Of a stretch of 64,000 bases of DNA, positions 19,396-29,419 are shown in pieces. Numbering within the stretch: the first letter of the stretch is position 1; each line of letters starts with the position of its first letter. A program made the position numbers and the translations under genes. The DNA comes from Alkalimarinus sediminis (GTDB lineage Bacteria > Pseudomonadota > Gammaproteobacteria > Pseudomonadales > Oleiphilaceae), in NCBI RefSeq assembly GCF_026427595.1, contig NZ_CP101527.1, forward strand, positions 1,373,001-1,437,000. Reading direction: 5' to 3'. The notes under the pieces were generated by a model. The model saw nothing but the letters and a program-made list of their open reading frames with translations, did not search any database and was not told the DNA's origin.

Positions 19396-22014
19396 TTACT
19401 TTAAGGTCGCTCTAATTGGTTTGGATGCAGGCCCTGTGCGCCTCTCCGTATCAGTCACTTTAATATAAAAATCATAAACACCCGGTAACAGATCTTGGTA
19501 AGTATGTGTTAGTTGATAAGGTGGTATTGGGGCTGCTTCTACCGCCGGAGCTGAGTCTTTAATATATCCTACAGTGTAATTCGCAATTTCATTTGAAGGT
19601 AAGTTTGTACCATCAACTCGCTTAGTAGGTGGGTTCCAGCTTAATGTTACCGTGCCGGTTGTTATAATAATACCTTCACCTCCTGTTGGTGGGGGGGTGA
19701 CAACAGGTGGAGGTGTAACTTCAGTTGGGGGTGTTCCATCGCCAGACCCTATAGGTGGGGCTACAAGGCCGGTAGAACCTGGATCGGTATTATTGGTGAA
19801 CTCCTGCAGGTTGTTGACACCGTCTCCATCATTATCTAACGCTGCGTCATTGCTATTGAGCGGGCTTAAACCATATTGAATTTCCCAATGGTCTGCTATG
19901 CCATCATTATCCGTATCGGTGGTAAAGTCATTAGCCATATCTGTAAAGGCGGTGAATTCGTTACTTACAACCGCTCTGGGTTGACTAGCAGACTCCCACT
20001 CTAACTTAATGAATGCACTGCCAGAGCCCTCTGCATACTCTAAGATAAGGTCATAGGTTTCGCCTGCGGTTAAGCTAAATTGCCCTGTATAAGTATTGGT
20101 AGAACCTTGCTCCCAGTGTTCTACCACAACATTGCCGTTGATATATAGCCTTGCGTAATCGTTAGCGGTTACATAAAAAGTGTAATCCTCAGTACCTGTT
20201 TTATGAGCAGGTGTTAACCGTGATAAAAAGCGTACTGAAAAGTTATCTGCGGGTACTTCTGAGTATGGGCTTAATCTACTCCAGTCAAAGTCGATAGCAG
20301 GTTCCTGCTTAACTAAGAGGATCTTGTTCATCTCAATACCTGAAAAGTACTGTGCGGTAAAACCTGGTAGCTGAGGTACAGACTTGATTGAGTCTAGGTA
20401 TGTTGTCAGGTTGTCGACCCCATCATTGTTAACATCTCCGCTAGCATCTGCAGGGTTAAAAGGGTCTGTACCGTTAACAAGCTCCCAATAGTCTGGAATC
20501 TTATCACCATCGGAGTCGGTATGTTTGTCGTTTACCGTATCTATGGTGCTCACGTATTTGCTATCAAGTAGGGTTGGTTGTTGACCGGGCGCTTGCCAGT
20601 GTAGCTTGATAACCGCACTACCTTGACCTTCTGCGTATTCGAGTTTTATGGGGTATTCTTTACCTTGATCTAGATTGATTGTACCGCTATGGACTTTTGT
20701 AGAGCCCGTATTCCAGTAGTCGATTACCAGTTTGTCGCCTACCCATAGTTTCACAAAGTCGTTAGCAGTAGCTTGGAATGTATAAGTGCCTTGCTGGGTA
20801 GCTTTAATAAAGCCTGAAAATCGAACTGAGAAGTTATCACTGGGTACGCCTGACTCTGGGGCCCCTTTTGCCCAGTCGAAATTGATACTGTTGTCATTCC
20901 TAAAGCTTATAGGGTCGATTAATACGCCGGTGCCAAAAAACTGTGTTGACCAACCTTCGACTAGACGTTTTTCAGGTGCTGGTGGCTCTGGAGGTGCCGG
21001 TTTGGATGCGCTATCGTTTATATCAGATCCGGCTATATATTCTTCATAGTTGGAGGATCCGTCTTGGTCTAAGTCTTGAATCGCATCTGAAGAGTTTAGC
21101 GCATTGAGGCCGTAAGCCGCTTCATACCCGTCATCGATGCCGTCTCCGTCTGTGTCTTTGTTGAAGCTATCGGTTCTAAGGAGGTACTCGTCAAGATTGG
21201 TTAACAAGTCTCCGTCTGAATCGAGTGCTGCATCGGCTTTATTGAGTGGATCAAGACCAACAGCGAGTTCATAGCTATCGGGTAGACCATCTGCGTCACT
21301 ATCGGTTGGTGGGTAAGAGTCGTTATATGGCTGTTGGTAGCTTCCGTCATAATAGCCAAGGCGATAGCCGCTAGAATAGCCTGAGCCTTTTTCTTCGGTG
21401 ATCATGCTAATAGGTGATAGATTATTACCTGGAATAACTTGTTTGGAGACCCCTGGGCCTTCCCAATATACGGCAATTTGATCGCTTCCACTGCCTTGTT
21501 TCTGTAGCGCTTCAATATAGTAGGCTTGGCCGGATTCCAAGATAATAGGGGTGGATTTTTGCGTAGGGTATTTACTTGTATCGCCAGGAGTTGCCCAACC
21601 GTCCATATATGCTACTAGTCTTTTCTTGTCTGGGTTTTCGCCTGTTGATATCCAAAGCTCGCTAGAATCGTTGCTTGAGATATAAAATGTGTAAGAGCCT
21701 GTTGTATCAGGGTACAAATAACCACGAATTCGACTGCCATAGTTAGTTGCTATGTTGGTAGCCCCCTGAAAGCTATTAAGTTCTAGTAGGGAGCTGGATT
21801 CGCCCGTGAAATTTGTAGATTTTGTTAAATCTCTTACGGTTGTGCCCTCGATGTTATTCCAAAACTCTTGAATAATTTTGCCCCGATTTTTGGCATCAGG
21901 CCCTGAGGCTGTCGGGGGCAGGGTGGTTAAATCTATATCGTCTTCTGATGTGCCCAGAATTGAACAACCGGACAAAACGCTTAGTAAAATTGGTATAAGG
22001 ATAAAGTAGCGCAT
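19396..22014 (-). CDS. Lipoprotein with three PA14 domains, calcium-type repeats and fibronectin III end
   Basis: 872 residues. The lipobox LSGC puts the acylated cysteine at residue 17. PA14-type beta-barrel domains lie near 40-185 ([19 protein letters not shown]), 345-475 ([19 protein letters not shown]) and 545-690 ([19 protein letters not shown]). Between them are thrombospondin-3/EF-like acidic repeats such as [12 protein letters not shown] and [12 protein letters not shown], expected to bind calcium. A Pro-rich linker leads to a fibronectin type III-like C-terminus. PA14 domains commonly bind carbohydrate. A lipid-anchored polysaccharide-binding role at the outer membrane is inferred from domains and location. 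It lies between prsT and the PEP-CTERM-like gene. Confidence 0.82.
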   Translation of the reverse strand: MRYFILIPILLSVLSGCSILGTSEDDIDLTTLPPTASGPDAKNRGKIIQEFWNNIEGTTVRDLTKSTNFTGESSSLLELNSFQGATNIATNYGSRIRGYLYPDTTGSYTFYISSNDSSELWISTGENPDKKRLVAYMDGWATPGDTSKYPTQKSTPIILESGQAYYIEALQKQGSGSDQIAVYWEGPGVSKQVIPGNNLSPISMITEEKGSGYSSGYRLGYYDGSYQQPYNDSYPPTDSDADGLPDSYELAVGLDPLNKADAALDSDGDLLTNLDEYLLRTDSFNKDTDGDGIDDGYEAAYGLNALNSSDAIQDLDQDGSSNYEEYIAGSDINDSASKPAPPEPPAPEKRLVEGWSTQFFGTGVLIDPISFRNDNSINFDWAKGAPESGVPSDNFSVRFSGFIKATQQGTYTFQATANDFVKLWVGDKLVIDYWNTGSTKVHSGTINLDQGKEYPIKLEYAEGQGSAVIKLHWQAPGQQPTLLDSKYVSTIDTVNDKHTDSDGDKIPDYWELVNGTDPFNPADASGDVNNDGVDNLTTYLDSIKSVPQLPGFTAQYFSGIEMNKILLVKQEPAIDFDWSRLSPYSEVPADNFSVRFLSRLTPAHKTGTEDYTFYVTANDYARLYINGNVVVEHWEQGSTNTYTGQFSLTAGETYDLILEYAEGSGSAFIKLEWESASQPRAVVSNEFTAFTDMANDFTTDTDNDGIADHWEIQYGLSPLNSNDAALDNDGDGVNNLQEFTNNTDPGSTGLVAPPIGSGDGTPPTEVTPPPVVTPPPTGGEGIIITTGTVTLSWNPPTKRVDGTNLPSNEIANYTVGYIKDSAPAVEAAPIPPYQLTHTYQDLLPGVYDFYIKVTDTERRTGPASKPIRATLK

Positions 22015-22224
22015 AATAGGAGTCCTAATATTATGTGTTCATAATTCGAACTATTTATGTTTGTAAGTTTTAGTTAAGAAAGGTAACTAATCAAGTTTGA
22101 GGCAGGTAATGGGCTAACTGTTTTGTTATGAGAAGGTAGCGGAATATAGGGATTGGTTATTTCAGGGCGAGTATTTAGGTAGGGGAGAGTTCTGGTTTTG
22201 ACGGTTTTTAATCTAGAAAGAGGG

Positions 22225-22254
22225 TTAGATTAGGAGCCTAAACTCCTAATCTAA
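22225..22254 (-). terminator. Hairpin after prsT
   Basis: Perfect 12-bp stem TTAGATTAGGAG/CTCCTAATCTAA with a 6-base loop, eight bases beyond the prsT stop. It is followed on the minus strand by CCCTCTTTC. A strong stem but a modest U-tract, so terminator or mRNA 3'-end stabiliser. Confidence 0.65.
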
Positions 22255-22262
22255 TGAGGGTT

Positions 22263-24947
22263 TTACTTAAAGTCGGCTTCGTTAAAGGTTTTACCTATTG
22301 CCTTATACACAGCAAGCAAGTGTTCTTTTATTTCAGCGGAACTTTGATCTAAACCGTAGGCTTTTTCGAGTATTTTCGATGCTTCTTCGGCTTTTCCATT
22401 TTCAAAAAGAATCCAACCATATGTATCTAAGATTGCTGGATTGCCCGGTGCAATTTCGGACGCCTTTTTAGCGAGCTCTTCAGCTTTTGGGTTACGCTTT
22501 TCATGATATAGCCAAGCAAGATTGTTCATTGCGACAGCGTTTGTTGTATGCATGGTTAGCAGCTCTTCATAGGTCGCGATCGCTTGCTCTTTATCGCCCG
22601 TCTCTTGATAGCTCATTGCTAGCATGGTCATGACTCTAGGGCTATTTTTCTCGATAGCTAGCCAGTCTTGTAGCGGTTTAAGCGCTTCATTGCTCTCGAG
22701 GCGTTTTAATGTCTGAGACATCTTAATCGCAAGCAACTCAGATGGTTTTATCTCCCAGGCTTGCGAGTACTCGGCGATTGCGGATTCAAACTCTTGCTTC
22801 TGGAAGTGCTGATTAGCTAAAAACTCATAGGGAAGCGGTGATTCAGGATGACTCTCCTTGAGCTCTTTGATGATGTTTAAGCCTGATGTATCTTCATTAG
22901 ATACATAGTAGATATTGGCTAACAAAAGGCTTAGGTCGATATCGCCGTTTTTCTGCTTAGCTATTAGCCCATCTATAAAGGCTTTAGCTTCTTTTGCTTT
23001 GCCATCAGTTACTAGCTGTTTAGCTTTTTGTTGCGCGCCTGCTTTCAGTAGTTTTTGAGCAACGATGTTATTGTTGAAGCGAGGTTCGCTGACTATGGCT
23101 AAAGACTTATCAATACTGCCCTGCTTTAGATATAGCTCTGCGAGTGCAAGGTGAGGAAGTGTCGCCTCTGGTACTTTTTTAACTAACTGCTGATAGTTGC
23201 TGATAACATCTTCGAGTGGCTGGGTAGCAGTCAAGAAACTGTACAGCATGCGGTTGGTGTCTGGCGAGTCTGGAGCCAAGAGCACTGCTTGATAGAAGGC
23301 GTCGTTAGCCTCTTTAGGCTGTTTGTTGCCCGAGTAGGATTTACCTAAATTCAGCAGGATCAACGGGTTCTTAGCGTCAATGCTTTTAGCTTTCTTGAAT
23401 TGAGCAATTGCAGCTGGATACTGTCTATCGGTGAGATAGAGTGACCCAAGAACCAAATATCCATCCGCGACTTTGCTGTTTTTCTTAATCCAGTCTTTTG
23501 TGACCGCTATAGCTTTGTCGATTTGGTTTGATTCACTGAGGTAGTAACCGTATGCAACTAATAACCGGCCATTATCTGGCGTTTCGTTGAAACTCTTGGT
23601 GATAAACTCAAGTGCTTCCTGCTTTTTACCTGTTGTGGCAAGTGCCTGTGCATACTTAATTTTGAGCTCGATATCGTTAGGCGCTGACTGCATGGCCTCT
23701 TCAATGTTTTTTATCCCTTCATCATTGAGGCCGGACGCAATTTGTGAAATACCGAGTAGGGATATAAGCGATGCATCGGTTTCATGCTTAGTTAAACCTA
23801 ACTGAAGGGTGTTGACCGCTGAAGACGCCTTATTCAGTTTAAGCTGTAACGACGCCAATAATTTGATGACTTCGGGTTTGGTGTTGTCATTAACATAGAG
23901 CGAGAGAATACGCTCTGCTTCTACATAATCACCCTGATAGTTCTTAACAATGCCTAACAAGACTCCACTAGGGTTGTGCGCTGATGAGATATCTAATATG
24001 GCTGTTAGCTCTTTTTCTGCTGCGTCATAGTCGCTATTCTTAAAATACTCCAAGGCAGTTTCAAATCGAAGTTTGATTTCACCAGGTATAGATTGATCAA
24101 GAATCTCTTGATAGCGGCTTGCTTCGGCTATTTTACTCTGCTGTCTGAGAACGAAGATCAGCGAAGATATAGTGGAGTATTTCTGGGGTGTCATGGTGTC
24201 TACTTGAGAGATATCCTCAAGAGCTCTTACGTATGACTCTTCTGCTGCTGCGTAATTTTGTTCTATATGCGCCAAACGAGCTTTCCAAAGCCATGCTTCA
24301 GTCGTTGAGTTCTCTGAATTGGTGATTTTAGATACAATTTCATTGGCTTTATCAGGGTTTTTCTCTAAGAACGCTACTTTTGATAGACCAAGCTGAGCGT
24401 CTGTATTAGCCGTATTAGCGGAAGATACCGCTGTAAAGATCTCTTTCGCTTTCTCAATCTCACCTTTTGCTAAGTATATGTCAGCCTGGAGTAGCTTCTC
24501 TTCAACTGTATTAGTTTTAAAGTTGGCGCTGATGAAGTTTAACTCATCTTGGGCTTTGTCGAGTTTCTGCTGGATATAGAGTGATTTAGCGAGTAAAAAG
24601 TGTAGTTTTTGCTCGTTACCCTGTAGGTTTATGCCTTCTCTGTTAAGTAATTCGTCGATACGGAACTCTACTTCACCAGGGTTACCGGCAAGCAGCATAG
24701 TTTCAAAGATAACAATATAAGGCTGTAAACGGTTAGGATAGAGCTGAATAGCGCTGGTCGACTCTGATACAGAAGCTTTTAATTGCCCTTGGTTCTGATA
24801 GAACTTAGCTTGATCGACATGACTTAAAAACTGCACTTCTTTTGGAGATGGCGCTGACGAACCAGAATCATTACCACAGCCTGACAATGTTGTAAGAGAC
24901 ACGGCCATGACCATTGCCAAAAGAGGAAACCTTGATGTGTTCTTCAT
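22263..24947 (-). CDS. prsT: PEP-CTERM system TPR-repeat lipoprotein PrsT
   Basis: 894 residues. The lipobox LSGC gives the lipidated cysteine at residue 24. The rest is an almost continuous array of tetratricopeptide helix pairs, recognised by repeated A--Y--A-xxxP patterns such as AEESYVRALED, AIAQFKKAKSIDAKNPLILLNLGKSY and AVAMNNLAWLYHEKRNPKAEELAKKA. Length, lipobox and the adjacent PrsR gene match the dedicated PrsT family of exosortase loci. Its precise role is unknown; it probably scaffolds export or assembly at the outer membrane. It starts 12 bases after the prsR stop, so the two are co-transcribed. Confidence 0.9.
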   Translation of the reverse strand: MKNTSRFPLLAMVMAVSLTTLSGCGNDSGSSAPSPKEVQFLSHVDQAKFYQNQGQLKASVSESTSAIQLYPNRLQPYIVIFETMLLAGNPGEVEFRIDELLNREGINLQGNEQKLHFLLAKSLYIQQKLDKAQDELNFISANFKTNTVEEKLLQADIYLAKGEIEKAKEIFTAVSSANTANTDAQLGLSKVAFLEKNPDKANEIVSKITNSENSTTEAWLWKARLAHIEQNYAAAEESYVRALEDISQVDTMTPQKYSTISSLIFVLRQQSKIAEASRYQEILDQSIPGEIKLRFETALEYFKNSDYDAAEKELTAILDISSAHNPSGVLLGIVKNYQGDYVEAERILSLYVNDNTKPEVIKLLASLQLKLNKASSAVNTLQLGLTKHETDASLISLLGISQIASGLNDEGIKNIEEAMQSAPNDIELKIKYAQALATTGKKQEALEFITKSFNETPDNGRLLVAYGYYLSESNQIDKAIAVTKDWIKKNSKVADGYLVLGSLYLTDRQYPAAIAQFKKAKSIDAKNPLILLNLGKSYSGNKQPKEANDAFYQAVLLAPDSPDTNRMLYSFLTATQPLEDVISNYQQLVKKVPEATLPHLALAELYLKQGSIDKSLAIVSEPRFNNNIVAQKLLKAGAQQKAKQLVTDGKAKEAKAFIDGLIAKQKNGDIDLSLLLANIYYVSNEDTSGLNIIKELKESHPESPLPYEFLANQHFQKQEFESAIAEYSQAWEIKPSELLAIKMSQTLKRLESNEALKPLQDWLAIEKNSPRVMTMLAMSYQETGDKEQAIATYEELLTMHTTNAVAMNNLAWLYHEKRNPKAEELAKKASEIAPGNPAILDTYGWILFENGKAEEASKILEKAYGLDQSSAEIKEHLLAVYKAIGKTFNEADFK

Positions 24948-24959
24948 CCTAAATCTCGC

Positions 24960-26327
24960 TTAATCCGTATTTTGTTCATTAGTTGATATTTTGTATTTGT
25001 CGGTCAAGTTATAGAGAGTCGGTCGCGTGACACCCAATAGCCGAGCTGTTTGAGCCATATTATATTTTGAAATCTGCAAAGCATGCTGAATAGCTTGTTT
25101 TTCTGCCGTTTCACGAACTTGTCTGAGATTGAGTACTGAGTCTGTTGTGCTACAGGGCTCACTAAGCTCTAAGTCTTCAGCGGTAACGCGTTTACCGTCT
25201 GCCATTATGGCGGCGCGTTTTACTTTATTGATCATCTCTCGAACATTACCCGGCCAGTTATATTCGCGAATCGCACCAATAGCGTCATCACTAAAGTTAA
25301 GGTTCGGACGATCGAGTTGATTTGAAAAGTTGTGCAGTAATGACTGTGCAATAAGCACTGGGTCGCCCTCTCTATCCTTCAGGGCAGGGATATTAAGCGT
25401 GATTTCACTGACACGATAGTATAAATCTTCACGGAAGTTACCAAGCGATATTAAATTTTGAATATCTTGGTGTGTCGCACATACCACACGAACATCTACA
25501 GGGATCTCGCGAACTCCCCCGACACGTTCAATTACTCGTTCTTGTAAGAAACGGAGTAATTTCGCTTGTAAGGGCATCGGCATGTCACCGATCTCATCTA
25601 AAAAGAGTGTGCCGCCATCAGTCAGTTCTATCTTGCCTTTTTTTGTTTGATTAGCACCGGTAAACGCGCCTTTTTCGTAGCCAAAAAGCTCACTTTCCAG
25701 AAGGTTTTCAGGAATGGCTGCACAATTTATTGCAGAAAAGGCTTTATCTGAACGAGGACTTAAATCGTGCAGAGCCTTGGCGATGACCTCTTTACCGGTT
25801 CCGGTTTCACCTAAAATGAGAGTAGTGACGTCTGCAGGTGCGATTTTCTCAACGGTACGGCATATCTTCAACATTTGCGGGCTGTTGGCGATTAAGCCTT
25901 TTAATGTTGAAGATTGCTGAGAACGGTTAAATTCAATGTTCTCTTTTTCTAGTTCGTAGAGTCGAAATGCTCGATTGACTACGAACGATAAAATATCGGC
26001 ATCGAGGGGCTTTTGATAGAAATCACAGGCACCGTTGCCTACGGCTTTAACAGCATTTTCTTTCTCTTCTCGGCCGGTTACGACAATTATTTTAGTGTTA
26101 GGGGCAAGACGAAGTATTTCATCTAATAGTGCAAACCCCTCTGATGAACCACCAGGGTCGGGGGGTAAACCAAGGTCTAGCGTGACTACTTGAGGTTCTA
26201 CTCGCCTAAGATGAGATAAAGCTGATTCACGGTCGTCGGCTATATAAACTTCGGTATCTTCGAAACACCAACGCATTTGACTTTGAAGACCTGGATCATC
26301 TTCGATTATTAATAGCTTTTTTTTCAC
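24960..26327 (-). CDS. prsR: PEP-CTERM system sigma-54 response regulator PrsR
   Basis: 455 residues from a GTG start. Receiver domain residues 1-120, with acidic pair Glu9/Asp10, phospho-acceptor Asp51 in VVTLDLGLP and Lys106 in YQKPL. The AAA+ domain starts with Walker A GETGTGKE at about 173-180 and keeps an intact GAFTGA loop that contacts sigma-54. The C-terminus is a Fis-type HTH (NMAQTARLLGVTRPTLYNL). This is the PrsR architecture. It should be phosphorylated by PrsK and activate sigma-54 promoters of exopolysaccharide and PEP-CTERM genes. It is followed directly by prsT and separated from prsK by a repeat-filled gap. Confidence 0.92.
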   Translation of the reverse strand: MKKKLLIIEDDPGLQSQMRWCFEDTEVYIADDRESALSHLRRVEPQVVTLDLGLPPDPGGSSEGFALLDEILRLAPNTKIIVVTGREEKENAVKAVGNGACDFYQKPLDADILSFVVNRAFRLYELEKENIEFNRSQQSSTLKGLIANSPQMLKICRTVEKIAPADVTTLILGETGTGKEVIAKALHDLSPRSDKAFSAINCAAIPENLLESELFGYEKGAFTGANQTKKGKIELTDGGTLFLDEIGDMPMPLQAKLLRFLQERVIERVGGVREIPVDVRVVCATHQDIQNLISLGNFREDLYYRVSEITLNIPALKDREGDPVLIAQSLLHNFSNQLDRPNLNFSDDAIGAIREYNWPGNVREMINKVKRAAIMADGKRVTAEDLELSEPCSTTDSVLNLRQVRETAEKQAIQHALQISKYNMAQTARLLGVTRPTLYNLTDKYKISTNEQNTD

Positions 26328-26546
26328 CGGGGAACTATTTCCTTATTTGATCCTGTTACGCTAGATAACAACTTTAACCATTGGAGGGAACGGTTGTGTT
26401 TGTTCCGAAAGGCAGCTTATTATCCTTGCTATTGGTATAGAGTATAAATTAATACATGAGTTTACAATACTCTAGGTCAGCTAAAGCAATGTTAATGAGA
26501 CAATGGTCTTGCTTATACGTATTTTGTGTTAAACAGTATCCATTTA

Positions 26547-26756
26547 TACATAGTTTTTGATGCATAGTCTGTGATGCATAGTCTGTGATGCATAGTTTTT
26601 GATGCATAGTCTGTGATGCATAGTCTGTGATGCATAGTTTTTGATGCATAGTCGGTGATGCATAGTCTGTTATGTAAAGACTGTTATACAAAACTTGATA
26701 AGAATGGCCTGTTATGAATGGCCTGTTAAGCAAAGACTGCTATTAACAATCTGTGT
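26547..26756. repeat. 14-bp minisatellite between prsK and prsR
   Basis: Fifteen consecutive 14-base units. The core 26561-26672 is tight: six units read TGCATAGT followed by CTGTGA or TTTTGA, and the last two core units differ by one base. A third-order pattern (two CTGTGA units then one TTTTGA unit) gives a 42-bp superperiod. Units from 26673 to 26756 decay but keep phase, as in TGTAAAGACTGTTA and TGAATGGCCTGTTA. It fills most of the 473-base gap between prsK and prsR. An open frame on the minus strand (26449-26733) is only the translated repeat. Confidence 0.85.
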
Positions 26757-26800
26757 TGCCTTGTTCGACGTTGTCTTTAATGTCGTTTATAGAGTCGTTT

Positions 26801-28852
26801 TTAATAGGTTGGAATCTTAACACTAAAGCAAGAGCCTATACCTTCCTGGCTGGTGACATCTATTGTGCCACCGAGCTTCTTAATGTATTCCCGACTCTGA
26901 TAGGCGCCTATTCCCATACCTCTAAGCCCCTTGGTACTCTCGAAAGGCTTAAATAGCTGGTGTTTAATAAACTCTTCACTCATGCCTATGCCGGTATCTT
27001 GGATAAAGAGCACAACAAACCCTGGAGTAGTCTTGACTGAAATAGTGACATCACCATCTTTGTCGGTTGCATCTTGTGCATTTTGAACCAAGTGGCCGAG
27101 TACGGTGATGAGTTGTTCTTTGGAGCACTTAACCAGGATTTTCTCCTCTGGCAGTTCTAATTGGGGTACTGGCAGAGACTTGGCCTGATGGGCGGCAACT
27201 TCTTCGACCAATGGGGCTAGCTCAATTAATTCAGGTTGCTCCTCGTCGCTAGGGTTTCGGATCTGCTTGAGCAGGTAGCCCATTTTTTGTACGGCATGGT
27301 CGGTGGTTGAGATCATATCATCAACAAATGCTGGGTTAGTTTTATGCTTGTCTGCATTTTTAACGAGTAACGATAACTGAGCGATGATGGTTTTAAGATC
27401 GTGGACCATAAAGGCTGATGTTCTGTTGACGGCTTCGAACTGTTTCGCTTCTGCTAGACGTTCCTGACTTTGACTTTGTGATAGGTAGCTACAAGCCTGT
27501 CTTGATACTACTTTTATAAGGTCGTAGTTTTCCCAGTTTAACTCCATTCGGGTATAGGGTTGAGCCACTAGAGCAAGCCCCATTAGTTCGTTGCCCAAAA
27601 AGAGTGGAATGATGAGCCAGGGTGAGGGGTGGTTGAGAATGATATCGGGTATTTCCAATAAGTTGTATGTGGTTGGATCGTTGATATATTCGTTAAGGTT
27701 GATGATCCAATCATGCTCTTTGAAATACTCTAATATTTCGGAGTTGGCATCGATAATATCGTGTTTAATGGTTGGGCTATTCAAATAACCTCTGGCTGAA
27801 AAGTGGCCATCATCATCTTTGCACCATAAAACCCCTGCATTACTTTCTACTAATTTGGCTAATATACGAATGATACTGACGGGGAGCTCTTCTTCTGTTG
27901 TTGAAAAAGAGAGCGTTTTAGTGCTTTTAAGCCACTCCTCTCGGTAGTCGTACTTGTAGTGAAAGAAGTTTTGGCTAATAAAGACCATTAATCGTGCGCG
28001 AAGCTTAGGAGAGCTGAGTAATAGTGTAAGGATGGTTACCGCAGTAAAGAAGAATAGGATTTGCAGCGCATCACCCCAGGTGCCGCCGAATGTGCGGAGG
28101 TAATATCCGCCTAATGAAATGATCAGCAGGTATGCGCCTGCTAGCATTAATGTACCGGTATAAAATATAACTTGCCTGGATACTTGAACGTCTATTGGCT
28201 GTTTGCGGCTGTTAATCATCGTTAAAGCGATGAGGGGTGCTACGACAGCATTTACTGCTCCTCTGGAATCCCACATGGGGCTTGAGATTTCCTGGAATAG
28301 GAAGGCATCTGAATACATCAGGAAGTCATAGCCAAATATCGCACCAATAGCGACTGAGAGGTACTTAATACTTGAGCGCCCATAGATGTTGGCATTACGC
28401 CATATTTGCTCGAGTAATACTAAGCCTACTAGCGATAGCGCAATTTGACCGGCTAGTAATACTTTGCCTGATACGACCTCTATCTCCGCGATACCCTCAA
28501 TGAGCGTCGCCACAAGCATTAGCATTAAAACGACCATTGACCCCAGTGACAAAAATCGACGAGAGCTTTCAAGATTGCTAGTGGGGACAAACTTAATACC
28601 GAGCAACGCATACAGCACTCCAAACCAGGCAGCGTTTCGTAAGATTTCAACTGAATATCGAATATAGAAGGGCGGAGTGTCGTAATAGGACTGGTATGCC
28701 AATACGCCTAACCAAAGGCAGGTAATCAGTGATGCAATAAATAGGGAGCGGTCTGTGTTTCTTCGTAAATAGCTCTTCGCAATGAATGCTGATACCAGAA
28801 AGTAAATGCTAAACCCAACTGAATGGCTGAGGGTTCCAAAAGTGATATCCAT
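26801..28852 (-). CDS. prsK: PEP-CTERM system sensor histidine kinase PrsK
   Basis: 683 residues. The N-terminal third has about eight to ten membrane segments. A GAF-like cytoplasmic region follows (about 300-440, VSIIRILAKLVESNAGVLWCKDDDG). The phospho-acceptor helix is AFMVHDLKTIIAQLSLLVKN near residue 470. The HATPase domain shows VLGHLVQNAQDAT (N box), IQDTGIGMSEEF (G1) and GLRGMGIGAYQSREYI (G2). This is the PrsK family of exosortase loci, partner of the PrsR regulator downstream. The two genes are parted by a minisatellite-containing gap, unlike a tight two-component operon. Confidence 0.92.
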   Translation of the reverse strand: MDITFGTLSHSVGFSIYFLVSAFIAKSYLRRNTDRSLFIASLITCLWLGVLAYQSYYDTPPFYIRYSVEILRNAAWFGVLYALLGIKFVPTSNLESSRRFLSLGSMVVLMLMLVATLIEGIAEIEVVSGKVLLAGQIALSLVGLVLLEQIWRNANIYGRSSIKYLSVAIGAIFGYDFLMYSDAFLFQEISSPMWDSRGAVNAVVAPLIALTMINSRKQPIDVQVSRQVIFYTGTLMLAGAYLLIISLGGYYLRTFGGTWGDALQILFFFTAVTILTLLLSSPKLRARLMVFISQNFFHYKYDYREEWLKSTKTLSFSTTEEELPVSIIRILAKLVESNAGVLWCKDDDGHFSARGYLNSPTIKHDIIDANSEILEYFKEHDWIINLNEYINDPTTYNLLEIPDIILNHPSPWLIIPLFLGNELMGLALVAQPYTRMELNWENYDLIKVVSRQACSYLSQSQSQERLAEAKQFEAVNRTSAFMVHDLKTIIAQLSLLVKNADKHKTNPAFVDDMISTTDHAVQKMGYLLKQIRNPSDEEQPELIELAPLVEEVAAHQAKSLPVPQLELPEEKILVKCSKEQLITVLGHLVQNAQDATDKDGDVTISVKTTPGFVVLFIQDTGIGMSEEFIKHQLFKPFESTKGLRGMGIGAYQSREYIKKLGGTIDVTSQEGIGSCFSVKIPTY

Positions 28853-28885
28853 AGTATTGTTAGTCTACCTAGTGCCGCAGCTCTG

Positions 28886-29134
28886 TTAAGTTTCGTCGAG
28901 TATACAAAAAGCGACAAAAGAGGTAAAAAGCAATATCGGAACAACAAATTGAATAAGTGGGCACATTAGCATGATACAGCCCATAACCATCCAAATACTT
29001 TTAACTTTCTCTTTTTTTCGTTGATAACTGGCAGTGAAACGGCGCTGGTAGAAATGACTCGCATCTGGGTGCCGTGATTTTGCCCAATTTGGCATAAGCT
29101 GTTTATAAACCCACTTAATGATGCTCAACATCAT
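28886..29134 (-). CDS. Small membrane protein of unknown function
   Basis: 82 residues, no family recognised. The basic N-terminal half (WVYKQLMPNWAKSRHPDASHFYQRR) is followed by one or two hydrophobic segments in IWMVMGCIMLMCPLIQFVVPILLF, and a short acidic end. The start has a GAGGTGG Shine-Dalgarno five bases upstream, which supports a real gene. It ends 33 bases before prsK in the same direction and may be co-transcribed with it. No function is proposed. Confidence 0.6.
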   Translation of the reverse strand: MMLSIIKWVYKQLMPNWAKSRHPDASHFYQRRFTASYQRKKEKVKSIWMVMGCIMLMCPLIQFVVPILLFTSFVAFCILDET

Positions 29135-29302
29135 TATCCACCTCTACAATTACGCCAGTTTAGACACAGTATTTGCTGCAAAGAGATATTCAAGCTGTTA
29201 TCAATAGCAATATTAGTATAAAAAATGGAGGAGGGGCGTTAGAGAGAACTTTTAAAAAGTGAAGGGTCTGTTTATTTCTGTACGTTCAGCAGAATAAATA
29301 GG

Positions 29303-29395
29303 GTGCGCTTGCGCACAATTAGATGCTGACTGATTAAACCCTAAACGTTGCAGGTTTGACCAATTTAAAAACACAAGCGGTGCGCATGGCGCACC
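29303..29395. repeat. REP-like palindrome pair (BIME-like)
   Basis: Two short G+C-rich palindromes: GTGCGC-TT-GCGCAC at 29303-29316 and GGTGCGC-ATG-GCGCACC at 29379-29395, about 60 bases apart, each next to an AT-rich TATA/CTATA tail. They are the same sequence family as the palindromes in the array after etfA but are arranged with tails outward. They lie after the stop of the SDR gene. Confidence 0.8.
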
Positions 29396-29419
29396 CTATA
29401 GTTGTTATCGGGAGTGAAG

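Noticed and set aside
26449-26733. Open frame of 94 codons on the minus strand with repeated ITDYASQTMHQKLC
   Set aside because: It is the translation of the 14-bp/42-bp minisatellite; 42 is divisible by three, so the frame stays open by chance. No ribosome site or family similarity.
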